From Macondimonas sp035325645 (lineage in GTDB: Bacteria > Pseudomonadota > Gammaproteobacteria > UBA5335), in NCBI GenBank assembly GCA_035325645.1, contig DAOKZK010000014.1, forward strand, positions 1 to 52,591: DNA of 52,591 bases. The letters run 5' to 3'. The translations under genes were made by a program, and so were the position numbers. This document shows positions 43,878-50,959 of this stretch, in pieces (the stretch's first letter is position 1; each line of letters begins with the position of its first letter). Under the pieces are notes generated by a model, which worked only from the letters and a program-made list of their open reading frames with translations, was not told the DNA's origin and did not search any database.

Positions 43878-43906
43878 AGTCTAACCCCGCATCAAGAACA
43901 GGTCAA
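43878..43906 (-). promoter_or_regulatory. sigma70-type promoter for rplU-rpmA
   Basis: On the minus strand: -35 TTGACC (43906-43901), 17-base spacer, -10 TAGACT (43883-43878). Five of six and four of six bases match. The leader to rplU is about 45 bases and contains a hairpin GGGCC-TTGC-GGCCC. Confidence 0.55.
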
Positions 43907-44011
43907 ACAGGACGTACGTCGACCCTGGCCTTGGGCGGAACATGATACCCGGCCACGATCCCCGAGACCCCACGGCAGTCCCAGACGTCAGGCAGAAGAC
44001 GGAACGCCTCC

Positions 44012-44989
44012 ATGCACAATCTCGAGATGATCGATATCCTGGCGCCGATCGAGGACGACATGCGGCGCATGGACGCCGTGCTCAGGCGCGCAACGGGTTC
44101 GGTCGTCCCCTTGGTCGGCGAGATCAACCAACATATCGTCGGTGGCGGCGGCAAGCGCCTGCGGCCTGCGGTCCTGCTTTTGGCCGCGCGCGCTTGCGGC
44201 TACGCAGGCGACGAACATCTGCGGCTCGCGGCGGCCGTTGAAGCCGTGCACACGGCGACGCTGCTGCACGACGACGTCGTCGACCGATCACGACTCCGGC
44301 GCGGCCGCCCTACCGCCAACCAGGTGTGGGGCAACGAAGCCAGTGTGCTGGTGGGCGATTTCATGTATTCACGTGCGACGCAGATGATCGTGGAAAGCGA
44401 GCGGCTGGACATTGTTGCCGTGCTGTCCACCGCCGCGAACGACATCGCCGAAGGCGAGGTGGTCCAACTGACCAACCGCCACAATCCGGGCCTGACGGAG
44501 CATCAGTACTTCGATGTCATCCGCAACAAGACCGCGCGTCTGTTCGAAGCCAGCGCCCAGGCCGGCGCACTGATCGCCCACGCTTCCAAGTCCCGTGAAC
44601 GCGCGCTGGCGCGCTACGGCGTGCACCTGGGCAACGCCTTCCAATTGATCGACGACGCACTCGACTTCACCGGCTCGGTCGATGCCATCGGGAAGAATCT
44701 GGGCGACGACCTCGCCGACGGCAAAGCCACACTGCCGCTCATCCACGCCATGCGCGAATCGACCCACGACGAGGCCGAGTACATCCGCCAGGCGATCCGC
44801 AAAGGCAGCCTTGATCGCCTGCCCGACATTCTCAGCGCGATTGAATCGACAGGCGCCATCGAATACACTGCGCGGCTTGCGGCTCATGAAAGCGAGCAGG
44901 CCATCGACGCGCTGTCGGCGCTGGATGAATCGCCGTTCCGCGCATCGCTTGCAGCGCTGGCCCGCTTTGCGGTTCAGCGCGATCGCTAG
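44012..44989 (+). CDS. ispB: octaprenyl diphosphate synthase
   Basis: IspB makes the trans-polyprenyl side chain of ubiquinone. The product is 325 residues (E. coli 323). The two Asp-rich motifs are LLHDDVVDRSRLRRG and FQLIDDALDFTGS; GGGGKRLRPAVLLLAARA is also typical. ATG at 44012; an ATG at 44027 is possible. It diverges from rplU, as in most Gammaproteobacteria, and a tRNA gene follows 19 bases after it. Confidence 0.96.
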   Translation: MHNLEMIDILAPIEDDMRRMDAVLRRATGSVVPLVGEINQHIVGGGGKRLRPAVLLLAARACGYAGDEHLRLAAAVEAVHTATLLHDDVVDRSRLRRGRPTANQVWGNEASVLVGDFMYSRATQMIVESERLDIVAVLSTAANDIAEGEVVQLTNRHNPGLTEHQYFDVIRNKTARLFEASAQAGALIAHASKSRERALARYGVHLGNAFQLIDDALDFTGSVDAIGKNLGDDLADGKATLPLIHAMRESTHDEAEYIRQAIRKGSLDRLPDILSAIESTGAIEYTARLAAHESEQAIDALSALDESPFRASLAALARFAVQRDR

Positions 44990-45008
44990 CGGCAAGTTTC
45001 GTTAAATT

Positions 45009-45085
45009 CGGGGTGTAGCTCAGCTTGGTAGAGCGCTGCTTTCGGGAAGCAGAGGTCGTAGGTTCGAATCCTGTCACCCCGACCA
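45009..45085 (+). tRNA. tRNA-Pro (anticodon CGG)
   Basis: The 77-base gene folds as a cloverleaf. Acceptor CGGGGTG (45009-45015) pairs with CACCCCG (45075-45081), and A-CCA is encoded at the 3' end. The D arm is GCTC/GAGC and the anticodon arm CTGCT-TTCGGGA-AGCAG gives CGG at 45043-45045. The T loop is TTCGAAT. A CGACGG/CCGTCG hairpin follows at 45088-45106 without a T-run. No integrase or att-like repeat was seen next to it. Confidence 0.95.
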
Positions 45086-45111
45086 CCCGACGGGCCGTGG
45101 CCGTCGCGGAA

Positions 45112-45381
45112 TCAGACTTCATCACCCGCTTGTTTCCGCTTCGCCGCATCCGGGACGGGATCAAACCCTGACCCTCCCCAAGGGTGGCAGCGCAGCAACC
45201 GGCGCACGGCATACACACTCCCGCGCCATGGCCCGTGACGTTCCAAGGATTCGATGGCATACGCCGAGCAGGTCGGCGTGTACCGGCAACGCGGCGCCAG
45301 ATAAGGTGACACCGCGAGACGGTAGCAGCGCACCATACCGATGAGGGTCCGCTGCAGGCCTCGTCTGATCGCCTGTTTCAT
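45112..45381 (-). CDS. yidD: membrane protein insertion efficiency factor YidD
   Basis: YidD assists YidC-type membrane protein insertion. The product is 89 residues. The family core is YRLAVSPYLAPRCRYTPTCS, then AYAIESLERHGPWRG, RLLRCHPWGGSGFDPVP. Three Cys and the amphipathic N-terminus are present. ATG at 45381 has GGAGGGG six bases upstream. In most bacteria yidD lies in rpmH-rnpA-yidD-yidC near the origin; here it is isolated between a tRNA and the zinc operon. Confidence 0.95.
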   Translation of the reverse strand: MKQAIRRGLQRTLIGMVRCYRLAVSPYLAPRCRYTPTCSAYAIESLERHGPWRGSVYAVRRLLRCHPWGGSGFDPVPDAAKRKQAGDEV

Positions 45382-45432
45382 TTTTCCCCTCCTGGCCCTG
45401 GCTGACTCGATCTCGGCTCACACCGCAGAATT

Positions 45433-45453
45433 GAAACGTTATACCATTACGCG
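45433..45453 (+). promoter_or_regulatory. Zur-box-like operator before znuA
   Basis: GAAACGTTATACCATTACGCG agrees with the gamma-proteobacterial Zur box (GAAATGTTATA-n-TATAAC form) at GAAA, GTTATA and parts of the right half, about 14 of 18 fixed positions by eye. It ends directly at the znuA ATG (45454). TATACC inside it could be a -10. Confidence 0.6.
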
Positions 45454-46341
45454 ATGACCTCCGCCGCACACACCCGCCGCGGCCCTGCCGGCCGGCTCAT
45501 CATCGCAGGGCTTTTCTGCCTCCTCGCCAGCGGTTCTGCCTTCGCCGCTCCGGCACTGCGTGTCGCCGTCGGCGTACCCGTGCTGCAGACCTTCGTCGAA
45601 CGCATCGCAGGCGAACGCGCCGAGACCCTGATCCTCCAAGGTAGCGGCGATCCGCATGCCTTCGAGCCGTCGGCACGCCAGATGGCGGCGGTGACAGGTG
45701 CACAACTGTACATCCTGGCTGGCTTGCCCTTCGAGAGCGTCTGGCTGCCACGGCTGCGATCGATCAATCCATCAATGGAGGTGGTCGATCTGCGTGCCGG
45801 ACTGCCCACCCGACCGCTCGACGGGCTTGGAGCCGGCGATCTGCAATCTTCCAGCGCACCCGACCCCCATGTATGGACCGATCCGGCGGGCGCGATAAAG
45901 ATGGTCGAGCTGATTCGGGATCGACTCATCGAACTGGACCCCGCCGGTGCGGCGAACTATCGCGCCAACAGTCTGGAACTCAACCGGGACCTGGATGCGC
46001 TGGAAAGCGAAATTGCTGCGCAGCTCGAACCGCAGCGGGGGCGCATCCTCCTCGTGTTTCACCCGGGATGGGGCTATCTTGCCGACCACCATGGCCTGCG
46101 CCAGCTTCCGCTCGAGGTGTCCGGCCGTGAGCCGGGGGCGGTGCAACTGCGCGCCACGATGGCCACCGCGCGCAGAAGTGGCGTCAGCGCAGTGTTCCTC
46201 CAGCCAGGACATGGCGACCGGATGGCGCAGCAGGTGGCCCGGGAACTCGGCGTCCCCCTGGTTCTCGTCGACCCCCTTGCCGCCGATTATTTCGGCAACG
46301 TCCGCCGGCTCGTGCAGGCCCTGACCAATCCGCCGCCATGA
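45454..46341 (+). CDS. znuA: zinc ABC transporter substrate-binding protein
   Basis: ZnuA captures zinc in the periplasm and delivers it to ZnuB. The product is 295 residues. The signal peptide covers about 1-32 (LIIAGLFCLLASGSAFA). Metal ligands are His68 (GSGDPHAFEPSA), His139 (APDPHVWTDP), His203 (VFHPGWGYLADHHG) and Asp273 (LVDPLAADYF), as in cluster A-I proteins. The His-rich loop of many ZnuA proteins is absent, and the fourth ligand is Asp, so manganese binding is not excluded; the zur gene in the operon favours zinc. ATG at 45454 directly follows the Zur box, so the mRNA may be leaderless. Confidence 0.92.
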   Translation: MTSAAHTRRGPAGRLIIAGLFCLLASGSAFAAPALRVAVGVPVLQTFVERIAGERAETLILQGSGDPHAFEPSARQMAAVTGAQLYILAGLPFESVWLPRLRSINPSMEVVDLRAGLPTRPLDGLGAGDLQSSSAPDPHVWTDPAGAIKMVELIRDRLIELDPAGAANYRANSLELNRDLDALESEIAAQLEPQRGRILLVFHPGWGYLADHHGLRQLPLEVSGREPGAVQLRATMATARRSGVSAVFLQPGHGDRMAQQVARELGVPLVLVDPLAADYFGNVRRLVQALTNPPP

Positions 46342-47087
46342 CGCACGCGGTCCGGGTCCAAGGCCTGTGCTTCGGTTATCGCGGCCGGCCGCCCATCCTC
46401 GAAGGCATCGATCTGGCGGTCGAGCGCGGCGAGTTCCTGGGCATCCTGGGACCCAACGGCGCGGGCAAGAGCTCGCTGATCCAGTTGCTGGCCGGCCTGC
46501 ACAAGCCCGACGCCGGCACGATCGCGATCATGGACAGGCCCTTGCACGAGATGCGCCATCGCATCGGCTACATGCCCCAGCAGGCCCCGCCGGTTCAGCA
46601 TCTGCCGGTGACGGTCGCAGAGCTCGTACAACTCGGCTGCCTGCAAGGCTGGCATCCCCTCGGACGGACCCGATCCGGCGAGCGGCAGCGGGCTCAGGCG
46701 GCCCTGGCCCAGATGGAACTTGGCGAGCGATCGGCGTACCTCCTGCGGGAACTGTCGGGCGGCGAACTGCAGCGAGCAGTGCTCGCTCGCACCCTCGCCG
46801 CCGATCCTGCGGTTCTGCTGCTGGATGAACCCACCGCGCACATCGATCCGGCGGCCGAACGCCGGATCTGGTCCCTGCTGCGCCGGATGACCCCCGAACG
46901 GACCGTCATCGCAATCTCCCATGATCCCGCCCTTCTCAGGATGCATGCAGACCGGATCGCGCTGCTCAACGGTCGCCTGCGCATCATCACGCCTGAGGGC
47001 ATGGACGCGGCGGCGCTGCAATGGGCCTACAGCCGCCATCCCGAAGGGTCCGCCGGAATCCCGGTGCGGCGAGGGACGGCCGGGTGA
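46338..47087 (+). CDS. znuC: zinc ABC transporter ATP-binding protein
   Basis: ZnuC powers zinc import. The product is 249 residues. Walker A is LGPNGAGKSSLIQLL, signature LSGGELQRAVLARTL and Walker B VLLLDEPTAHIDPAAE, with switch His in AISHDPALL. The Q-loop is MPQQAPPVQHLPVTVAELV. ATG at 46338 overlaps the znuA stop as ATGA. Confidence 0.95.
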   Translation: MTHAVRVQGLCFGYRGRPPILEGIDLAVERGEFLGILGPNGAGKSSLIQLLAGLHKPDAGTIAIMDRPLHEMRHRIGYMPQQAPPVQHLPVTVAELVQLGCLQGWHPLGRTRSGERQRAQAALAQMELGERSAYLLRELSGGELQRAVLARTLAADPAVLLLDEPTAHIDPAAERRIWSLLRRMTPERTVIAISHDPALLRMHADRIALLNGRLRIITPEGMDAAALQWAYSRHPEGSAGIPVRRGTAG

Positions 47088-47917
47088 GTTTCATGGCCGC
47101 ACTCCTTACCGAACCGTTTCTGCAGCGTGCGCTGCTGGCGGGAATCCTGGCAAGCATCGGGTGCGGGCTCATCGGCCCATGGGTGCTGATCCGTCGCATG
47201 AGCCATCTGGCGGGCGGCATCGCCCATGCCGTCCTCGGCGGCATGGGCATCGCGTATTTCCTGGGCGGCTCCCCGATGCTCGGGGCGGCCGTGGCTGCGC
47301 TCGTGGTCGCGCTCCTGATCGGCGTCATTCACCTGCGTTGGGAAGCTCAGGAAGATGTGCTCACCGGTGCTCTGTGGTCCGTCGGCATGGCGGTCGGCCT
47401 GCTGTTCATCCATCGCACGCCTGGAGCGGGCGCGGATCTCATGAGCTACCTGTTCGGCAGCATCCTGCTGGTCGGTCGGGACGATCTGCTGTTCATGCTC
47501 GCGGTCGACGCGGTGGTCCTGACGGTGGTGGGCCTGTTGCATCGCCAATTTCTCGCCATCAGCCTGGATGAGGCGTTTGCTCGATCGAGAGGACTGCCCG
47601 TCGCGGCCCTCTACCTGATCCTGCTGGTGCTCGTGGCCCTGACCGTCGTCGCCCTGATCCGCGTCGCCGGGCTCATCCTGGTCATGGCGCTGGTGACCTT
47701 GCCTGCCGCAGCCTGCAGCCTGTTCGCCCGTTCCATCGCCACCTTGACACTGGGCGCCACCGCCCTGGCCGTGGGCTGCACAGCGACCGGCCTGGCCTTG
47801 TCCTATGCCCCGGACTGGCCGGCCGGGCCCACCATCATTCTCGTTTGCGCGATCGTCTACGCCCTTGCACTGGTGGCCACCACCCTGCGACACCGGGCCC
47901 TACCTTTCGGGAGCTGA
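47084..47917 (+). CDS. znuB: zinc ABC transporter permease
   Basis: ZnuB forms the membrane channel. The product is 277 residues with about eight membrane segments. Family stretches are IGPWVLIRRMSHLAGGIAHA, LMSYLFGSILLVGRDDLLF and VALIRVAGLILVMALVTLPA. The start is taken as GTG at 47084, which overlaps the znuC stop as GTGA; ATG at 47093 is an alternative. The stop is four bases before zur. Confidence 0.93.
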   Translation: MSFMAALLTEPFLQRALLAGILASIGCGLIGPWVLIRRMSHLAGGIAHAVLGGMGIAYFLGGSPMLGAAVAALVVALLIGVIHLRWEAQEDVLTGALWSVGMAVGLLFIHRTPGAGADLMSYLFGSILLVGRDDLLFMLAVDAVVLTVVGLLHRQFLAISLDEAFARSRGLPVAALYLILLVLVALTVVALIRVAGLILVMALVTLPAAACSLFARSIATLTLGATALAVGCTATGLALSYAPDWPAGPTIILVCAIVYALALVATTLRHRALPFGS

Positions 47918-47921
47918 CGCC

Positions 47922-48482
47922 ATGTCCGCCGCACGCATCCTCGGCGCCCCGACGGGCGCCCGACACGACCACGGGCACTGTGTGGGCCACGCACTGGCCG
48001 AAGCCGAACGCGCCTGTCGTCAACAGGGGCTGCGCCTGACCCCGATCCGGCGTCAGGTACTGGAACTGATCTGGCGGGATCATCAGCCGGTCAAGGCCTA
48101 TGACCTGATCGATGCCCTGCGCGACCGCGGCATCAAGACCGGACCGCCGACCGTCTATCGCGCGCTCGATTTCCTCCGCGAGGCTGGCCTGATCCATCGT
48201 CTCGACACCGTGAACGCCTTTGTCGGCTGCGGTGCCCATGGCCGACCGCACGCCGGCATGTTCCTCATCTGCGGCTCCTGCGGTGTCGTCGTGGAACTCG
48301 ATGCGCCCGACCCGCTCGGCCTCATCGGCATCGAGGCCGATCGGCTGGGCTTCGAACTCGTGACCCAAGCCGTCGAGATCCTGGGCCGCTGCAGTGACTG
48401 CCGCGAGGAAGGCACAGCCGCCGGCGCTCTCAGCCCGGTGGCCCGCGAACCCGACGGTGCGATCGACCCCGGACCGGCTTGA
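47922..48482 (+). CDS. zur: Fur-family zinc uptake regulator
   Basis: Zur binds zinc and represses zinc-uptake genes. The product is 186 residues. The His-rich N-terminus HDHGHCVGHALAEAERAC is typical of Zur, then the winged helix RLTPIRRQVLELIWRDHQPV and TGPPTVYRALDFLREAGLIH. CGSCGVVVEL and RCSDC give the structural zinc Cys pairs; HAGMFLICG has the regulatory ligand area. The tail after Cys-Asp-Cys is longer than usual and unconserved. ATG at 47922, overlapping none. As the last gene of the operon it would be autoregulated. Confidence 0.9.
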   Translation: MSAARILGAPTGARHDHGHCVGHALAEAERACRQQGLRLTPIRRQVLELIWRDHQPVKAYDLIDALRDRGIKTGPPTVYRALDFLREAGLIHRLDTVNAFVGCGAHGRPHAGMFLICGSCGVVVELDAPDPLGLIGIEADRLGFELVTQAVEILGRCSDCREEGTAAGALSPVAREPDGAIDPGPA

Positions 48483-48590
48483 TCCCCCTCGCGCTGCTGC
48501 GCGCCGGCGATGTGACCGGCCGCCATGGATGCCGGGTGGCCGCCTGCGGTAAAGTTGTTCGCCTCATCACTCGTCGAGACCGGATGCCTG

Positions 48591-49409
48591 ATGTACAGCG
48601 GTGACCACGCCTCCGCTCCTCCCGTCACCCTGGATACCCTGCGGCGCATGAAGGTCGCGGGCGATAAGATCGTCTCGCTCACGGCCTATGACGCCAGCTT
48701 CGCCGCCCAGATGGACGCGGCCGGCGTGGAGTGGGTGCTGGTGGGCGACTCGCTGGGGATGGTGATCGAAGGCCACGACAGCACGCTGCCGGTAACCCTG
48801 GACACCATGGTTCATCACACCAAAGCCGTCGCACGCGGACTGCGCCGCGGTTTCCTGGTGGCCGACCTGCCCTTCGGGACCTGCAACACCGCCGAGCAGG
48901 CGATGCACAGCGCGGTCCGGCTGATGCAGGAAGGCGGCGCCCGCATGATCAAGCTCGAAGGCGGCGCCTTGCAGCGGGAGCTGGTGGCTCATCTGACAGC
49001 GCGCGGCGTTCCGGTCTGCGCCCACATCGGCCTGCAGCCGCAGTTCGTGCACAAGCTGGGCGGCTACAAGGTACAGGGCCGCAGCGCCGAGGCCGCGGCC
49101 GGCATGCGCGAGGAAGCCAGCGCCCTGGTCGCAGCGGGCGCCGACATGCTGCTGCTGGAATGCGTGCCTGCCGCCTTGGCGGCCGAGATCACGGCCAGTG
49201 TGCCAGTGCCAGTGATCGGCATCGGCGCAGGAGCGGCGGTGGACGGTCAGATCCTTGTTGTATACGACATTCTGGGCATCTCGCTCGGCAAACGGCCGCG
49301 TTTCTCGAAGGATTTCCTCGCCGGCCGGGGCAGCATTGCCGATGCCCTGCAGGCCTATGCGCGCGCGGTGAAACAAGGCGAGTTCCCCGCCGCCGAACAC
49401 AGCTTCTGA
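48591..49409 (+). CDS. panB: 3-methyl-2-oxobutanoate hydroxymethyltransferase
   Basis: PanB makes ketopantoate for CoA synthesis. The product is 272 residues (E. coli 264). Motifs are IVSLTAYDASFAAQMDAAGV, LVGDSLGMVIEGHDSTLPVT and VADLPFGTCNT with metal Asp residues, and VCAHIGLQPQFVHKLGGY. ATG at 48591 (MYSGDHASAPPVTL) is chosen; the frame opens 22 codons upstream without support. It begins the pan operon. Confidence 0.95.
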   Translation: MYSGDHASAPPVTLDTLRRMKVAGDKIVSLTAYDASFAAQMDAAGVEWVLVGDSLGMVIEGHDSTLPVTLDTMVHHTKAVARGLRRGFLVADLPFGTCNTAEQAMHSAVRLMQEGGARMIKLEGGALQRELVAHLTARGVPVCAHIGLQPQFVHKLGGYKVQGRSAEAAAGMREEASALVAAGADMLLLECVPAALAAEITASVPVPVIGIGAGAAVDGQILVVYDILGISLGKRPRFSKDFLAGRGSIADALQAYARAVKQGEFPAAEHSF

Positions 49410-49420
49410 GGCCGGTCGAC

Positions 49421-50275
49421 ATGGAGCGCATCGAAACCGCCGAGGCCTTGCGTGAACGGATCGGGGGCTGGCGCCGGACCGGTGACCGCATCGCCTTGGT
49501 GCCGACCATGGGAAATCTGCATGCCGGGCATCTGGCGCTGGTCGATCGGGCGCGCGAGCGAGCCGACCGGGTGGTGGTCAGCATTTTCGTCAACCCGACC
49601 CAATTCGGACCCGGCGAGGATTTCGCCGTCTATCCGCGTACCCCCGAGGCCGATTGCGCGGCATTGGCCGAGCGCGGCGTGGACGTCGCCTTCCTGCCCA
49701 CGGTGGGCGTCATGTATCCCGGAGGCGTCTCCGGCGCGGTGCGCGTCGAGGTCGGCGGACTGCTGACCGCCGGTCTGTGTGGCGCATCCCGCCCCGGGCA
49801 CTTCGGTGGAGTGGCCACGGTTGTGACCAAGCTGTTCAATCTGGTGCAGCCCGATGTCGCCGTGTTCGGCGAAAAGGACTACCAACAACTCGCCGTGATC
49901 CGCGCACTGGTGCGCGAATTGGCCATGCCGATCGACATCGTCGGCGTGCCGACCCAGCGCGAAGCCGATGGTCTGGCACTCAGCTCACGCAACCAGTATC
50001 TGGATCCTGAACAGCGCGCCCGTGCGCCGCTGATTCATGCGGTCCTGTCCGACAGCGCAGCCGCGCTCATGTCCGGCGCAGGTCATGCGGCCATCGAAGC
50101 GGACGCAACCGCACGCCTGGCCGCCGCCGGGTTCAGTGTCGAGTATGTGCGGATCGTGCGACCGGATGATTTGCAGGCGCCACAGGGCCGCGAGTCGTGC
50201 CTGGTCCTGCTCGTGGCGGCGCGGCTCGGATCAACAAGACTTATTGACAATATTGAGGTGAAGATCTCAGAATGA
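49421..50275 (+). CDS. panC: pantothenate synthetase
   Basis: PanC joins pantoate and beta-alanine with ATP. The product is 284 residues (E. coli 283). HIGH-like PTMGNLHAGHLALVDRA and the KMSKS-like ALSSRNQYLD are present; VSIFVNPTQFGPGEDFAVYP and FGEKDYQQLAVIRALVRE are family stretches. ATG at 49421 starts MERIETAEALRERI, 11 bases after panB. Confidence 0.96.
   Translation: MERIETAEALRERIGGWRRTGDRIALVPTMGNLHAGHLALVDRARERADRVVVSIFVNPTQFGPGEDFAVYPRTPEADCAALAERGVDVAFLPTVGVMYPGGVSGAVRVEVGGLLTAGLCGASRPGHFGGVATVVTKLFNLVQPDVAVFGEKDYQQLAVIRALVRELAMPIDIVGVPTQREADGLALSSRNQYLDPEQRARAPLIHAVLSDSAAALMSGAGHAAIEADATARLAAAGFSVEYVRIVRPDDLQAPQGRESCLVLLVAARLGSTRLIDNIEVKISE
50244..50273 (+). promoter_or_regulatory. 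possible promoter for panD at the end of panC
   Basis: A consensus TTGACA (50244-50249) and CAGAAT (50268-50273, four of six) lie 18 bases apart in the last codons of panC. It could serve panD, which starts 170 bases on. Confidence 0.35.
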
Positions 50276-50444
50276 TGAATCCGGCCCCTGCGGGGGACCG
50301 GAGCATGAGCGCGCCGACCCTTCGGCGTTTGGACCGAGATCAAAAGCTGCGTTTGATGCGCTTTGGGGGGCGAGCCGCCAGGGATGGAGGTTGCGCTCGA
50401 GGGCCTTGGATCCTTCAATCCACATCACTGCCGAGATGGGTGAT

Positions 50445-50831
50445 ATGCACTTGACCTTGCTCAAAGCCAAACTCCACCGCGCGCGCGTGACCCACGCCGA
50501 GCTCGAGTATGAAGGTTCCTGCGCCATCGACGGCCGTTTGCTGGATGCGGCCGGGATCCTGGATTACGAACAGATCCAGATCTACAACGTCACCAATGGC
50601 GAGCGCTTCACCACCTATGCGATCCGTGCCGAGGAAGGCTCGCGCATCATTTCGGTCAACGGAGCCGCCGCACACAAAGCCAATGTGGGCGACTGCATCA
50701 TCATCTGCGCCTACGCCGGCCTGGACGCAGCCGAAGCGGCCCGCTTCAAGCCCAAGCTGGTCTATCTGGACGAACAGAATTTCGTGACCCATACCCGCAA
50801 CACGATCCCCGTGCAACTCGCCACTGCCTGA
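50445..50831 (+). CDS. panD: aspartate 1-decarboxylase
   Basis: PanD makes beta-alanine from aspartate using a pyruvoyl group. The product is 128 residues (E. coli 126). The self-cleavage Gly-Ser is in ELEYEGSCAIDG (about residues 24-25). QIYNVTNGERFTTYAI and NGAAAHKANVGDCIIICAYA are typical. ATG at 50445 gives the normal N-terminus MHLTLLKAKLHRARVTHA; ATG at 50436 adds three residues. A 170-base gap separates it from panC. A terminator follows. Confidence 0.96.
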   Translation: MHLTLLKAKLHRARVTHAELEYEGSCAIDGRLLDAAGILDYEQIQIYNVTNGERFTTYAIRAEEGSRIISVNGAAAHKANVGDCIIICAYAGLDAAEAARFKPKLVYLDEQNFVTHTRNTIPVQLATA

Positions 50832-50856
50832 TCGGCAGCAGCATCGGTTTCTTGAA

Positions 50857-50892
50857 AGCCCCTGCATCCGATACCGGTGCGGGGGCTTTTTT
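50857..50892 (+). terminator. intrinsic terminator of the pan operon
   Basis: AGCCCCTGCA pairs with TGCGGGGGCT (ten pairs, one wobble) around an eleven-base loop, followed by six T (one inside the stem end). It starts 26 bases after the panD stop. Confidence 0.85.
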
Positions 50893-50959
50893 CGCTTTGT
50901 CCGCCGGCCCAAGCTGTGTAAGCTGCGAGCTTCTTCCCTGTCCTTCCAAGGAGCGCAGC

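Noticed and set aside
45009..45120. tRNA-Pro as an integration site
   Set aside because: No integrase gene, phage gene or repeat of the tRNA 3' end was found in the window.
48731..49420. upstream extension of the panC frame across panB
   Set aside because: It overlaps panB in another frame with Arg/Gly-rich sequence; PanC homology starts at 49421.
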